Positions 1 through 13,814 of a stretch of DNA of 64,000 bases are shown here, piece by piece; the first letter of the stretch is position 1, and each line of letters begins with the position of its first letter. A program made the position numbers and the translations under genes. Source of the stretch: Neckera pumila (lineage: Eukaryota > Streptophyta > Bryopsida > Hypnales > Neckeraceae); the NCBI GenBank assembly GCA_963969595.1, contig OZ018416.1:6216065-6280064 (forward strand). The letters are read 5' to 3'. Under the pieces are notes generated by a model. That model made no database searches, was not told the DNA's origin, and saw nothing but the letters and a program-made list of their open reading frames with translations.

Positions 1-2544
1 TAACCACAAACAAAAAATACTCATAATTTTGACTCATTGACCAAATGGAATGATTCAAAGCTTTTCACGTATCTATAATTCTAGAAAACTAATTTCAAAT
101 TTTTGTTTTTGAAAGAAGTGGTTATTTTTAATTTGTCCAAACTATCCATTCACAAAATAAATAAATGTATTAGGCTATAACTTTTGACTCATATTTCCAA
201 ATATTATGAAATTCAATGTTGATGAAAGATATTCTTTATCCCCAGCTTCTCTTAAAACTTGGACAAAAAAATATAGAAATCTTCAATCACACATACCTCT
301 CCCAAAATTGCTATGTAGCCAAAAAATGCATGCTAGTCATTTAGGGGTTTATATAGATATCAATAAAATGAAAGTATATTCATTAGACATTAGAAGAGAT
401 TAGAGGGCATTGGAGGGCTGTTTCAAGCCCGTTCTCCAATTTGGCTAGATCTATGAATAGCCGGTACAGGCTGTCAGAATTTATTTTTTCAAAAACAAAA
501 AAACAAAAATTCTTTCCCAAATATCATTTTAGGCAATTTTTTTTTTTTTTTTTTTTTTTTTTGAAAAAGTGACGTGGCATTGTCTCAACCACATCAACCA
601 GCAGCTTTCCTGCGTTCCTGCAGTCTAGGAGCGTAAGATAACTTGCGGGCTCTTGGAGGCGCCAAATTTCTTCTAATGGGGGATTTGAAGCCTCCAGAAG
701 ACTGCAAGTTCCGAAACTCTGAAAACTTTTGGAGCTCTGTAGGAACTTTGTGGGAACTCCCATCTAACGTGGTTAAGACACTACCACGTTATATATTATT
801 AAATAATTAATTTTATAATATTTTTTTAATAATATTTTTTTTTGTATTTAAAAATTTTAATGATTATTTATATATATATATATATATATATTGTTAATTA
901 TTATTATTATTATCATTTTTTATTTTGACTATTCCCAGCAATGGGAACAATCTTGAAACAGTCTTCAAGAGACCCCAAATCCCCTCTAATGAACACCTTT
1001 TTTAAATCATTGTAGGTATCAATAAAATGGATTTAGATGTTAATAGAAAGCAAACTTAAAAACATCCTTATTAACTTGTATGTGGGTCAATTTGCAATTA
1101 TTTATTAAAATTTTGAAGCATGTCTCGATTTTCATAAATTTAGAGGATAATATCCAATATATACAATGTAATCTTTAAATACTTTATTTTCTTAGTAAAA
1201 ATCTGAAATTAGTATTTATTTATTAATAAACAAAATAAAAAATAAATATTTTTTGTAACGTGTAAACTTCAAAATTCAACAAGTTATACAAAAAAGTATT
1301 GGAAATCCTAGAATTGATCAAGGGTATAATATTTCAACCATAAAAGACATAGCTATACTTTGACTTCTTTAACATCATATTCTCAATGATAGTGTATTTT
1401 TTCTTAAGAATTTAATGATACTCAATTTTAACAATGGTGACTTTTTATTATATAGATTTTATTTGTTTATTGCATTTACTTTTGAAGGGCCAAATTTTTC
1501 AATTAGAAAAGTTCGTTTTTAAAGTGGAATATAAGCTTATTTATAATATTTGAACTGTACAATATTTGGATAAAAAAGATAAAAAAAAAATGTATTAAGT
1601 ACATATATTAGAAAATTAGCATTAAAAACATTTGATTGAATTGAAAAAAATATATATATATTCTTAAATGCATAAAATATGTTACTATTCCAAAAATAGG
1701 TTTTAAGATTTGACTGTTGACGTAATGAAGTTATAATATCAATAGTATCAAGAGGTTATATGAAAAGACAATAACATCTTTAATTTTTCAAATATAATCT
1801 TGGAGGCATGGTTTCTATTAAGCAATTGTAAAGTTTATGCTTGGTTTTGTTGGTGGCTAAAAAGGGATTCTAGACTCTCTTTGCATGCATTACTAAAGTT
1901 TAGACTCCATTTATGAATAAACTATAAATTTTCAAAGGTACATAAATAAATAGACCCCAAATCAACCCTTTTATTAAAGACTTTCATGAATAAAGGCTGT
2001 ACATACAAAGCAAGAAATTGTCTAGTTTGATTTTTAGAAATAAGACAAAATTAAGTACAATTACCTTACTAAAGGCACATAATTTCATTAACCACAGTTG
2101 AAAAATTTCATATGCATTTGCAAGACACGTTGCACTCGTAAACGGATGTTTAAGATCATCCATCTAAATCTAAAAGCATTCATCCAAACTTTCCATCAAT
2201 GATTTACCACAAGGAAGTCCCTCTCCCAAGGTGGAATCACCTATTCCAGTCCAAGTACCCATTGCAGCAAAGTAGGTTAGCTTCCTTCAAAGTATTCTCC
2301 CAAAGTATCACGAAACCATCCCCATGCTTATTTTTATTTGGTAGGTGTTGATTTTTTTAAATTTTGGTGTCAGAATCAAGCGTGGTTTAGAATGCCCTAT
2401 GGATTTTTAATTTGGAAATTCAAAGAAACAAGATGTTTTATCTATATTTTATTATATTTTATTTTAAATTTATGATTTTCAACTGCTAATACCGCAAAAA
2501 ATATTTTTGTCTAGAAAAAGGTGCTTCCAACTATGCCGATTTGC
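1..2544. other. AT-rich intergenic region, no gene seen
   Basis: Very AT-rich sequence with a T run near 540-562, a (TA)n run near 870-892 and many A or T runs. No reading frame has gene-like composition or family resemblance. A degraded dispersed repeat lies at about 1845-2070, described separately. A short inverted pair around 764-790 (acgtgg and ccacgt) is too small to interpret. Confidence 0.6.
1845..2070 (+). repeat. Dispersed repeat, copy 1 of about 4
   Basis: By eye this resembles 42340-42555 in the same orientation and 32345-32545 and 47945-48185 in reverse. Shared landmarks are a block about 'attctagactctct', then 'gaataaactat', then a terminal 'caattacctta'. The 42 kb copy shows the structure best: a small element with perfect terminal inverted repeats flanked by TA. 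This copy is more degraded and its ends are not clear. Confidence 0.5.
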
Positions 2545-3132
2545 TTAACCCTTAAACAACAAGGAGGCCATTCTATGGCCTATGGATAATAGAAAATCAA
2601 GCTATATAGGACAAAAATGCAACTCTTCATCCTTGGAATTTGTTGTGAAAAGGGGAGATCTTCTACAGTAGCTTGAGTTCCAATACATCTCTAATTTATA
2701 AGGTTCATAGGTTAGTACAAATACAACATTGAAGTTGTGAATTCATACCTACGTACCATAATTGTACATACGTGTATTTTTACGCACTAAATCAGTGCGT
2801 GAATAATGCCTATCAATAACGTACAGTTATTATATTGATATTAGTATAATTTAGGTGCATTTTGGATACCACATTTGTATAATTAAAGTACATAAATTGT
2901 ACACTTTTAATAAAGATTTTAACGACACTGATTTAGTGCGTCAAAATCTATGTAATATGTACAATTATAATACGTAAGCATGAATTCACGACTTCAGTAC
3001 AATATCTGTTGAAAAATTGTCCTCCCTCAAGTTCGAGATGTAGATACTTTTGGATTTTTTAATGTTGATGATGTCACATGGTAATGAAAAAGGATGATTT
3101 CCAAGGTCACCCCTTCGTCCTTTAAGGGTTAA
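2545..3132. mobile_element. TTAA-flanked MITE (copy G) containing a smaller foldback
   Basis: The left boundary reads TTAACCCTTAAACAACAAGG. The right boundary, reverse complemented, reads TTAACCCTTAAAGGACGAAG. TTAA is present at both ends and the interior is about 580 bp. This matches the termini of the TTAA family at 22.1, 23.8, 32.6, 49.1, 50.6, 51.2 and 60.8 kb, though the interior differs. No coding capacity was seen. A second foldback at about 2725-2995 is nested inside it. Confidence 0.6.
2725..2995. repeat. Foldback element nested in MITE copy G
   Basis: The two halves are inverted relatives. 'gtgaattcatacctacgta' near 2736 pairs with the reverse of 'tacgtaagcatgaattcac' near 2971. 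'cgcactaaatcagtg' near 2784 pairs with 'cactgatttagtgcg' near 2927. The centre is about 120 bp of unpaired AT-rich DNA. It is probably an insertion into the surrounding TTAA element. Its target-site duplication was not resolved. Confidence 0.6.
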
Positions 3133-4728
3133 ATAGACGGTTTGAGGTGATTCCATCTTAAACGCAGAGGCTTTGACCCCTCTTCCTATTTCTCAAGAGG
3201 GAGCAGATTCCACTCAGATGCCAACTCAGATTTTTCACCAACCTGTCAGCCACGTCGGATTCCACGCAGAACCTGTCACTGTTCGGGGACTAACCGCCGT
3301 CTCTTCACATGCTTCGCCCTTTGGACTCGCAGCCAGGCCCTTCGATCGTCTTTAACGATCTCATGACCTCTTGGACCGCTGCGCCAACCTTCGTTACTCG
3401 AAGCTCACGATCAAGGTCTTCCCGATTCCAAACTCCGAAGTGAGTTTGGAAAACAATCGCTGCTGCAAGTTCTTCACAAACTAAATTTTTCGGGAAATTT
3501 TTCGACTGAGATAGACATATTTTATATCGTTTTGAAGCTTCGGATCGGAGGTGCGGGGACCGATCGAGCTTTGAATGCAGCTGTGTTTCGTGATTTCTTT
3601 CCATCATAGAATTCTTGCAAGTAGAGTGGCAGTACATTTCTTTGGCAGTACAAGAACGTGTTGATTTTGCAGTGACTGATCGAGCTTGGAAGTTAGTTGC
3701 TTGTTGTTGAGGTCGGAGTGAGGGTTTTAATTAGTTGTTGGGGGAAATGGGTTGGAGAGAGTTTGAGCGGGGAAGATGAAATTGCGAAGGACGAGTTGGG
3801 TGTAAGTTAGGGTTTATTGGGTATTCGTATGCAGCTGGATCTATAAGATTAGGTCAAATGGCGTAATAGGAGTGTGAATAGGTATTTTTGTCGATTTTTT
3901 AGCGTGTTGAACAGATTCTAAGACCCTGAGTAAGGTGAATGTAGGTTTGAATTGTGGATTGATGAGGTTTGAATCTCTATTGTAGAATGAGAGAATTTTG
4001 AACTTCGCTTTCTGTGAAAATTTTGAGCTTTCAGTCTATTTGCAGCCACTTACGGCATTGTTCTGTTTGCTCCTAATTCGTTTATGGTTACCATTTTAGT
4101 ACCAGGACACGTCAAGTTTTGATCAATCAAGTTTTGATCAATCATCGAAGCTGGAGGGAGGTGCATGTGTTTCTGCGTGATATTTGAAGCTCAGAAATTG
4201 CGCTTCCTTCCCGCGTTGGAGTGGGCGCTGCTGGCGTGAACTTTTACTGGAAGGGAAGTGGCTTGTTCAACAATTTGTTATCGTCAAATTAGCAATCATA
4301 GATCAGGGGATTGTAATGCGTGCTCACCATGGGGAGCTCAGGCCACATGAAGATGAATTTTTTCAGTAACTCGTATGTCCGAGTTCTTGACAGTGAAGAC
4401 TGGGATTCAAGAGCGGAACATTAAGTTGAGTAATTGCGTAAAATGCCCGCAGCTTCTTCCTCTTGGACTCGCTTAAACTCCAGTGTAAGCCTACTTCCAG
4501 CTGAGTGAACTAATACCTTTGATCCTATTGTAGGCACTTTAGGTTTGTGGGCAAGAGCATTCATGCGCATTGGAGTCTTTTTGGGTAAAAATCAAGGACA
4601 TTAATGCACTTGAAATCGTAGTTGCAGAGTCTTGTACCAGTCGAACCGATTAGAGCTCCAGAAACCGATGCGGGCTTCAGAGCAACTTTAGGTTACTTTC
4701 TTCAATTCAGAGATATCTGCATGAAGCG
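3133..4728 (+). promoter_or_regulatory. Probable promoter and 5' leader of the Sfi1-like gene
   Basis: Base composition rises sharply after about 3170 compared with the flanking AT-rich DNA, as expected for a transcribed leader. The frame of the chosen ATG at 4729 has a stop at about 4651. A good acceptor (ctttcttcaattcag) ends at 4710, shortly before the ATG, so the leader may be spliced. No TATA box or start site can be assigned with confidence. Open frames on either strand here do not look like conserved protein. Confidence 0.4.
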
Positions 4729-7700
4729 ATGGACAATTCCCAATCACAGGCTGGACCCTCAAATTCTCGGAGTCCTTATCATTCCCCTCACTCGGTATGC
4801 AACCCTACCGTTCGATATCTTCGCATGCTAACTTGGATTTCTGGTTGTTTATTTAGGTTAGTGTCTTACTTTTTGCATTGGAGCTGTCGATCTGATTGTA
4901 GGACATGTTACATCAATTTGATAAGCTGCATACTAAACATAATTTAATTACATGGACCAACACTTTCCCAAATTTTAATTAAAGCTGCAAGTACTGGATT
5001 TGAAAGACATGATTGACATTGAGCTTGGTAATTGGGGTTTTCTTGCTCTTGATTCAAATCCATCTCAGTTAGCAGTTGAGAATATGTCTACATTTATACG
5101 CAGTCACAAACCGGAGGGGGGAATGCTCCGGCAAACAATTTTGGATGCTCAAGCGTGTCCGGCATTTCTAGCCGAACAAGTCCTTTGGGGAGCAGTCCAG
5201 GGATGAACAAGTCAGTAGCATTTAGCAAGCCTACGTCCACTATCATTCCTGGAGGGAGTCCAGTTGCAAGCTCTCTCACTAGGATGGGAAGCAATCCTAG
5301 CCACCCGCCTGTTGGGCAGCATCAATCGACGCTTCGAATCGGACCGCGCCTGCGGGCGGAAGGTTTGATGGTGCCCCCCGCTTCTGATGCTGCTACTTTG
5401 CGTCGCCAAGTGGCGGGTTTGCAGATTGATTTGGAAGCTCATATTGATGGCGAGCAGCGGTTGCAAAGTATTAACCAACAACTTCGAGAAAGGTCCTCTT
5501 ACTTTGTCCAGATCTGTTCTCATTTGCAGCTTTGTATCCCTCCATTTGCAGATCCCACATGCAATTATAAAATTATGCAATCATTCCACTTACCATAGCT
5601 TGAGAATCAATGTGAGATAAAAATCTACGCCTATGCCAATGTGCAATATGGTAGAGGATGCTATTTTCTGGCTAACAAAAAGCTCATGTTGTACCTCTAA
5701 CCGTCTATAACTATGAGTGACAATGGTGAGAGTGTATCTTGACAAGTGCTAATAGGAGGGACATTTGAAATTTCATTATGATATTTGCAGTTTGGAACTG
5801 GTGCGTCAAAATTGACAATCATATCTTTAGATGATTGACACGGGCCTGTGCAACAATTTTACAAATAATTTAATCATGCTATGTGGCGTATGCACACTCT
5901 CGCAGGCTAGAGCTGTACATGAAACAGAATCATGAAAACGTGGAGAGAGCTGAGAGCGAGCTTAATACTCTCCATGAGGATATGGAGCAGACACTTGAGC
6001 TGCAGCGTCGGTTAGCTCAAAGGTAGAGTCAGATTCTTGTACTAGTCAAACGAGTTCTCAGTTTCGAACTACTCTCGGTTTCGTACTAGTCAAACGACTG
6101 CTGCTATATGCTCTTCGTTGACAGGTCCATAACTATCTTGCCAATGTTTTTCCAGCGCTGTTAGGATGCCGATGTGTTGTCATGAATTGACCCTGTGATA
6201 TTCTTTCCTTAATATCTCAGCATGGCAATCCCGTGACCACTATAGAGAGTTACTAATTGATACTATATTTTTCAGAGCAACTGCTCTTGAAAAAGAGAAG
6301 AAGGAAGTGGAGAGTGTTCTACAACGAAGGGTCCTGGAGTTCGAAACTGAGAGGTCCGCTCTCCAAAATCGGATACAGAATATGAATGAAGATTTGCGGG
6401 AAAAGACCGAAGCTGAGGAGAAAGTCAATCAGCTTCAGGTGAACCGGCGTTTTCAATGGTTGTTTTTCTCTGGTTTTCCGTGTATGTTTAGCTTTTGTGA
6501 TGTTAAGTTATAGTGACAAAGTAGTTTGAACATTGCGCCCATCATTGTTTCCGATAGCAACATCCCATTTGAAAAATAGTTTGACTTCCTGATAAATTCT
6601 CCTGTTATGAGCATATTTATGAGCCCAGTGCTTGGGAACAGGGGATCCTGAACTGCAACCTTTTCTTTTATATCAATGCACAGAATGCATAGGACTTTAA
6701 TTTAGGCTTTTGGTCTGTGCAGGCGGAACTTTTATCCACTCTTGACGTCAAGGCCAAACTGGAGGAACGGCTTGCAACTTTTGCTGAGGAAACAGCTTTT
6801 TTGAAGAAGAAAGCAGATGATTATAGCAATGAGCTTCGAGACCTAATTCTTAAGGTAAAAGGATATAAGCTGTTGAGTCTCCCTGTATTGAGAACCCCCA
6901 TGGCTCCAATCCCCATCTCCGCCTTCGAGTGATTTAAGTTCCTGTGTAGAGAGAAGATCATTCATCTCAATTGTAGATTTATATAGTTTGTTATGATATA
7001 TAGGTATCAGAATTAGCGAATTATTTATATGATACTCAATGGTCTAGGTTCTATTTCTTCACAATCCCTTGCAAAAGCGTAGGGGGATGGTGCTTGCCAG
7101 AGAGCTTGTCAATCTTACCTCTATAGAAATACAGGAGCAATTGGATCAAAAACTGGACAGAATGGGAAAGAAATCAGTCACCCGTCGGGCCTTCATAAAT
7201 TTTCAAAAGGGAGTCAGGGAGCAATGTATTGATAGGGCTAACGTAGTACACGCCAAAAGGCAGTACAGACAACGTTGTTGCAAAAAGATATTCCAATATT
7301 TGCGGATGGCCTCTTATCGCGCATCCATAATGCGTCGAGCATACAACCGACAATGCCAGGTATTTCAGTACCCTTCAAAATGTGACTATTTTTCTTTCTG
7401 GTAACTCCTGCTGTCTCCCGAACTTATGATATCGGTGGTAGGACATTATCTTCTTTCGATGAAGAGATGGAATGCATCATCAAACTTTTGTGCACTTGAG
7501 AAGCATGTGAGTTGACACAGCTGGTTCATTTGAATATATTACATTCAACCCCTAAGTTTCCAATTTCTTCTTCGATGTTTTCCGCATTTTCCGCTTGACA
7601 ATCAGATGGATGAAGGGTTTAGCAAGGACTTTCGTCGAAGAAAATGCAAAGATTACAAGGGACTGATGTATGGCCAGGTTAACCATCGATGCTACATCCG

Positions 7701-10700
7701 TTGATTATTCATTTCACATAATTCACTGGAGAATTGCAGGCTGCGTTTCAAGCATGCTGGAGAATATGGAGGTTAAGCACCATTGCTAAAAAAAAGGGAG
7801 ATCTCTCTTTGAAAAGACAAGCACTTGCGCGAGTGAAAACTGGAATGCATGCTTGGGTGGAATATATCATCCGCTTACGCCTCAATCCAGAGCGATTTGT
7901 AATGGCGGACAACCATTGGAATCGGAGGTGCCAGCAGGCCTACTTCTGTGCGTGGTCATGGCTTGTAAAACAATGGAAGTTGCCACCGAAAGAAGAGAAA
8001 CTTCTCACGACTAAAGCCACGAGGCACTACAATAGAATGACGTTGCGTTATTATTTCTTGTTGTGGCAAGATTGGCTCAAATTATTTGCACGACCGAAGA
8101 AGAAAAAATTTGCAGCCGTGCACGCGCATATCAACAAGATGATAATGAAGCAAGCTATAGCTGCCTGGCGATGCATAATACATGTAAAATGGGTTCGCCG
8201 CATGAAATATGAAGAGGCAATCAATCTAAGCAAAAATTTCTCCATGAAACGCGGTTTTAGCAGGTCATGTACATTCGTATACTCTCTACCTTTCCTTGTG
8301 AAGCGTGTTTTGGATCTCTACCTATGCGAGGAGGGCTTTATTATTCCATGTTTAAGGTCTTTGGGAGGTTGTTTTGTCATCTCTCTCTGCTTCACGGATA
8401 ATTCTTTAGTAGTGGTGATGGTTGTTGTGGTTCATACTTCTAGTTTTAATTAAGTTTGCTAATCTTTTCAGCCTTGAAGATTCTTTTACTTCGCTAGTTC
8501 TTCCTCTATTTTCAGATTTTCTTAATCATTCGTCTGAGTTCAAGCTGCCAGACATCTATTTTTGAGGTCAAAATAGAATTCTTCACTCTTCTAGTCATCC
8601 CGACTGCAGTCGTACGGGTTCCACTGGATGGGATGACGTTTCTTCTGGACAAACTGGTTTGAATGGTTCTGCACAAATCGAAATGAATAAAATGGTTAAT
8701 TGATACCGAATTTATTCTCTTTGTACCGAGTTTAAATGGTGTATTTTTTATATTCATTGTGCAGGTGGCAAGATGGCGTTAACAAAGTGAATCTCAACCG
8801 GCTTCGCAATTCCCAAGCCATCCAAATCAGAACTTACAGACAAGCACAGTGGGTGTTCAGATGCTGGCGCAATTTTCTTCAAAATCTGATCCATTTGCGC
8901 ATTTATAAGCAAATGGCTTTTCGACACTATCTTCGCGCCCTTTCTGTCTCGGTCAGTCAACTTTCTCGACCGCTTAGCCTTCAACTCTTCAGGATAACAC
9001 ATTGGCCCGTTCACATTGCAGCATACTTATATCCACTCACTCCAGCTAGGATGGTTCTTAGCAAATACTTGTCAGATAGTCAGACAGTCAAAGAATTCAC
9101 ATTAAACTGTCATCATGTGGGTAGGTATATTTCAATCTGTGCAAGCCTTCTAAATCCTGTTGAAACATTATTTTCCGCGTTGCTATTGTATAATAGAGCT
9201 CAATTTCTGGTACTCATGTGCAGCTTTTCTTGATGTCTTATTTCTTTAGAGTATGCAAACCTGGAGAGAAAATATCAATTACGTTAAGGCACAACAGAGA
9301 GCTACAGCAGAAGTAAACCAGGCGCTTACAAGGGCAGCGATGGTCTTTTGGCGTGACTATCATGTATACAAATCTATTAAGTAAGATCCTGCTCGAAACT
9401 CTTTATTATTTTATACTCTTGCGGAGTCTTTCATATATACTAGAGATCTCAAACACATGAGATGAACTCTACTTATTCGCATATTTTGTATCGATGCAGG
9501 AAAAAGCAGGATTACAGGGCTGCAATATATAGAAAACGGAAAGAATCCAAGGTAAAACTGCATACCAGATTGAGCCTAAACCTTTTAACCATCCTAGCTC
9601 AAACCCCCTTTGCCGAACAAGTGAGCACTGACAACTTCAGCGGAATCCCGCCTGTTGCACAACGTTCAGAGAGTAATAAACATGTATATTTCTGTGTCTA
9701 CAGCTAATAAAGTCGATACTGAGATGGTGGTGGGAGCAAATGGCATGGAAGCGTAAGGCCATGCAGTTAGATTGCTTATTGGCAGTACGGCGCCGCCGGA
9801 CACTACTCATCCAAACTCTGCATGCCTGGATGCATGCCACTTTTGATGGTCTTCTGCTAGCAAATGCTAAATTTCACGAGGATCTTCTGGAAGCGCAGGT
9901 GCCTAACTTCCTGAGTTGTGGATGATGAGCATTCTTAGTATGCCATTCATTTTTGGAATTCACGTTTACGGTAGATCCTACTACATAATATGAGCTGATT
10001 CTCGTCTCGATTAGTTGCTGAGAATTCTGAGTTCAGAAGACCCACCAACTTCTAGTTCCCTGAAGCATTCGTTATTCTATTTAGAGGAATGCATGCGTTT
10101 GATCCTCTCTTGAGTGTCATAGTATAGAATTTCCTCATAGATTTTCTTCTTTCTTCTTCCTCAAGCTCTTTGTCTGAGATGTATAACAACCAGTCTTTCA
10201 ACTGCATAACTGCAGGGTAAGTGCTTTTGATGTCTTTACCATCACTAAATATATGCATTTGTAATGAACTAAGATGAAGCAGAAGAGCTTATAACAAGCA
10301 GAGGGTGTTTGAACTAGCATGATTGCACACACGTAATGGAGGAAATTTAAACTTACAATGGAAGCAAATATGCCAAGGTCGTTAAACGAAGAAAGTTGGT
10401 GTGAATTAGCCAAAATACCAGATCACATATTCTTAACAGTTTCTGCTGAAGATAATCCTTTTTCTTGTAAGTCCTCTTAATCTTGAATATGCACGTGAGG
10501 TAGTAATGACTTGAAGGTATCGAGACCGAAACTATCTAAAATTGGACTATTCATTGTTTAGGCACAATTTGAGGAACAAAAGCAACAGGTAACGACAGTG
10601 GACGTGGAGAATCTTCAATTGATTGACCGTCTCCACACAATGGCATCAGAAATAGCATGCCTCAAGACCACCATCTGTGAAAAGGAGAAACAAGAGGAGG

Positions 10701-13700
10701 ATCTTCATCGTGCTCTAGAAGATGGTGCCGTGCTTGAAAGTTCCATGCAAGGTGAAATCGAGCAGCAACAAGTACGAGCTGAGGAGCTCGATCTTGAGAT
10801 TCAAAGCCTTCAGGTATACTCATAAAGGCTGCTTGTATTGTCGACCCTTATGCGTATTTTATTATCACTTGCTAAAGCACTACGCCTTGAAGTCCTATGG
10901 TGACCAAATCGATCACATTACCAGTGTAAGGTTAGCACCTGGGCGTTCTATCGTTAAAGGGCTTCGAGTGCCTCTTAGCAATGGTCTCGAGCTTATAATT
11001 TCTGCAATAACTGAGGATACGAGGCTACTGCTTTATGTCTTTGAAATGTATTATACCCTTTAAAAAATGTGAAAGAACAATGCCGTTAAACGAATTTTAA
11101 ATGAGAAGGGCGATTGATATTTCACTGAATTAGTTAGTATTTTACATCTCTTTGATATAAACTAACACCACTTCTGGGACCGTAATGATGCAGAAAAAGC
11201 TCCAAATGAAAAATGCAGAAGACACAGCCGGAGAGATTCATCATACCCTGGAAATTCAAAACTTGGAACAGGCTCTGAAGGAGCTCCGTCTTCAACTGGC
11301 TGAGAGAAATTCTCAAATTGATTCCTACGAGAAGGTTGTGTCAGATATTACATATTTGCATATTTTTATACGATCCTAATCCTAATCTTTGTGTGCATGA
11401 GAATCAACAGGACCTATCCTAATCTTTGTGTCCCGGCATATTCTTTCCTATATACATTTGATATCACGTAATATACAATATTATCTCCTATAAATATTGA
11501 CTCTGCTTATCTAAATAGTATTCTGCTGGGCTCATTGCTGTGCCCAGGCCTTAAAAGAAACCGCCGAGAGACTTGAAGGAGCATCGGATGAGTCTCAAGA
11601 GAAACTCACAAGTGCTTTTGAGATTGCTGGATCTTTAAGGAAACTATTGGAAGACCGTGAGAATCAATTTGCCACCTTAGAAGGAAATTGCCGGGTAAGG
11701 AATTTATGAAACCACTTCTCTTTGTTAAGAGTAACCATTTGCCGATGATTGGCTTCAATCCTCCTGCGAGACCCTTCTTCAATGTCTGGTATTGGCTGCT
11801 GTCAGATCGTAATTATCTTCAGGATGTAGATGCATGCTGCTCTGATTGCCCTACTAACTTGCTTTGGAACAATACAGAGGCGCGAACTGGAGTTAGGAGA
11901 GGTGCAACGTAAATTGGCAGTGGCAAACTGCACATTGTGTGAAACTGTAGAAGGCAGGGACACACGTATCCTAGAGCTGGAGTCTATGCTTTGTAATAAG
12001 CAGCAAGAGGTATAATCTATTTCTAACCATATTGAGATTTTCGTTATGCCATTGACGCTGCACTTAAACGCGACTTTGTCATTTTTCAAAACTCGTACAC
12101 ATAGGAAGGTTTAAAAAAGCAAACGCAAAAGCAAAAGAGTATTTATGAAATTGGTGTTGCAGGTGCAAGAGACGCAACAGCACTTACAGGATCTAGAGCT
12201 AGCAATGGATCTCAAAGAGAGTCGTGTACGGAAGTTGGAATACGAACTAAAGCTTCTGTCTGGTATGTCATTGCAAATATGGTCTTTTTCTGGACACCAA
12301 GTAGATGAGGCGAGACTAATTGTTGCATCTTTAATTCGCAATCAATTGAAACACTTGACCATGTCCTGGTGTCTAATTTTTAATCATTTTCTGTATCAAT
12401 TCTTTTTCCAAAGCATCTTATCTTACCTTTCTGCCATGTCATTAATCATAGAACCTTTGGCTTGCGACTCTATCATAAACACTTTGGACTGCGAATGTAA
12501 GCCAAAAGTTTTAGGAAAATATTTGATTCATCTTCTGCTCTGTGATATGCATATGTTCAATAAATACAGAACAAGCAGTCTTGAAGACTAAATCGTTCGT
12601 TTCAAGTTTAAGTTCCTGGTCAGCAACCCCACAGTTGAATCATGATGCAAGTGCTTCTCTACGAGGGGGGATTCATTCTCTTAAAGTGAAGGAGTCCATT
12701 CGCAATACTTACGTTGAAACCAAGAATGCTCTACAACAACAAAGTACTGGTACAAACTTGGAAGGAAGAACATCGATAGGAAGAGATCTTACAGACGGAT
12801 ATGTGCCTCAAGCCTCCTCCTCAAACTCAGAAGACCGACAAGGGGAGATGCCATGTTACACTCACGGTCCTGGATCCTTACCCGTAGCCGACTGCATTGA
12901 ACCCCAAGATGGTACTACGCCCCCTCTTGATAAGCCACCTGACTCAGAAGCTCGGGGGCCCCAGCCGGCGTTGACATCTTACCACGTAGAGTCGCCGTCG
13001 GCATCACATATGGCCATGTCATCTCACGTCAAGGAACGTGCACACATGGATATGGGTACTGAAGCTTCCCGGCAGCCAGGAATGCCAAGCGAGGAATCGC
13101 TCGATCAGGAGAGTCGCTCAGTCTTGTTGTATCAGGGGCAAGATATGTCGCAACCTGACTGGGAGACTTCTTTCGCACTGGTTTCGACGACGAGGCCAAC
13201 ACCGCCAGGAAATATAGCGGAGCCTGGATATGGTCTGATAGATGGAAGAGACCAAGTGCACCCTTTTGAAGGTGGGTTGGGAGGAATGGTGCCAACAACA
13301 GGGGAAGGCTCTTCTTATCGCATGATACTAGATGATGATCCCAATGCGGTTGACAGCCTTCACGTTGAAATTCAACGCCTGCAGGCTCGAATCATGAGTC
13401 GATTGCGAGATACCTCGTATCTGCCAGATGTAAGCTGCTTCTCAGATCTCTTTTTATAGCCTTTTGTCTACTCTAGACTTGCAAAGACCGTACTTTTAAT
13501 CCTCCTTCACCAATTGTGGTCAGTATTTATATGAAGTAAAAACTTTAAAATCTGCAATGTCTAGAATGAGGTGTCTTCTATCTTATTGTGAACCTGCTCA
13601 GAGATGATGCGCTCTGTTTGGGAAAACCTCCATGTTTGAAATTACCCTCATAATCTTTAGGATAGAATTGAACTCTCAGAAACCTCTGCAACTCAAGGAC

Positions 13701-13814
13701 TCAAGGTTGTTGTGTTTGCAGGATCCTTCAAATCGAAGTGGTTCTACTAGAGCAACTCCTAGGCCACCACCAGAAGCTGGCCCTAATTCCGGAGGGTCGT
13801 GGGATAGTCGGTGA
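4729..13814 (+). CDS. Coiled-coil protein with Sfi1-like Trp repeats (probable centrin-binding centriole/basal-body protein)
   Basis: Twenty exons read in frame: 4729-4794, 5104-5492, 5906-6022, 6276-6438, 6723-6854, 7078-7359, 7465-7506, 7606-7677, 7740-8263, 8765-8951, 9250-9380, 9500-9551, 9704-9898, 10562-10813, 11194-11334, 11548-11694, 11878-12009, 12163-12262, 12570-13429, 13722-13814. They sum to 4077 nt, or 1358 residues. Domain order: Ser/Pro-rich N-terminus (about 1-125), coiled coil (about 126-290), a basic region with about nine Trp repeats (about 340-770), coiled coil (about 785-1041), then a disordered tail with a short coiled coil near 1305. The repeats include AFQACWRIWRL, QAYFCAWSWLV, LRYYFLLWQDWL, QAIAAWRCI, WVFRCWRNFL, RAAMVFWRDY and LLIQTLHAWM. 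This spacing matches Sfi1 repeats, long helices that bind centrin. Function is inferred from that pattern. The 42-nt exon at 7465 and the exact C-terminus are the least certain parts. Confidence 0.72.

Noticed and set aside
540..562. T run as a terminator or poly(A) tail of a retrocopy
   Set aside because: No matching gene, duplication or element boundary next to it; homopolymers are common throughout this AT-rich DNA.
3305..3637. 110-codon open frame on the minus strand
   Set aside because: It lies in the GC-richer leader of the Sfi1-like gene, has no domain and no splice or start context, and is most simply chance.
7078..9898. IQ (calmodulin-binding) motifs as an explanation for the basic helices of gene 1
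   Set aside because: The IQxxxRGxxxR pattern is absent; the recurring feature is Trp/aromatic spacing, which fits Sfi1 repeats better.
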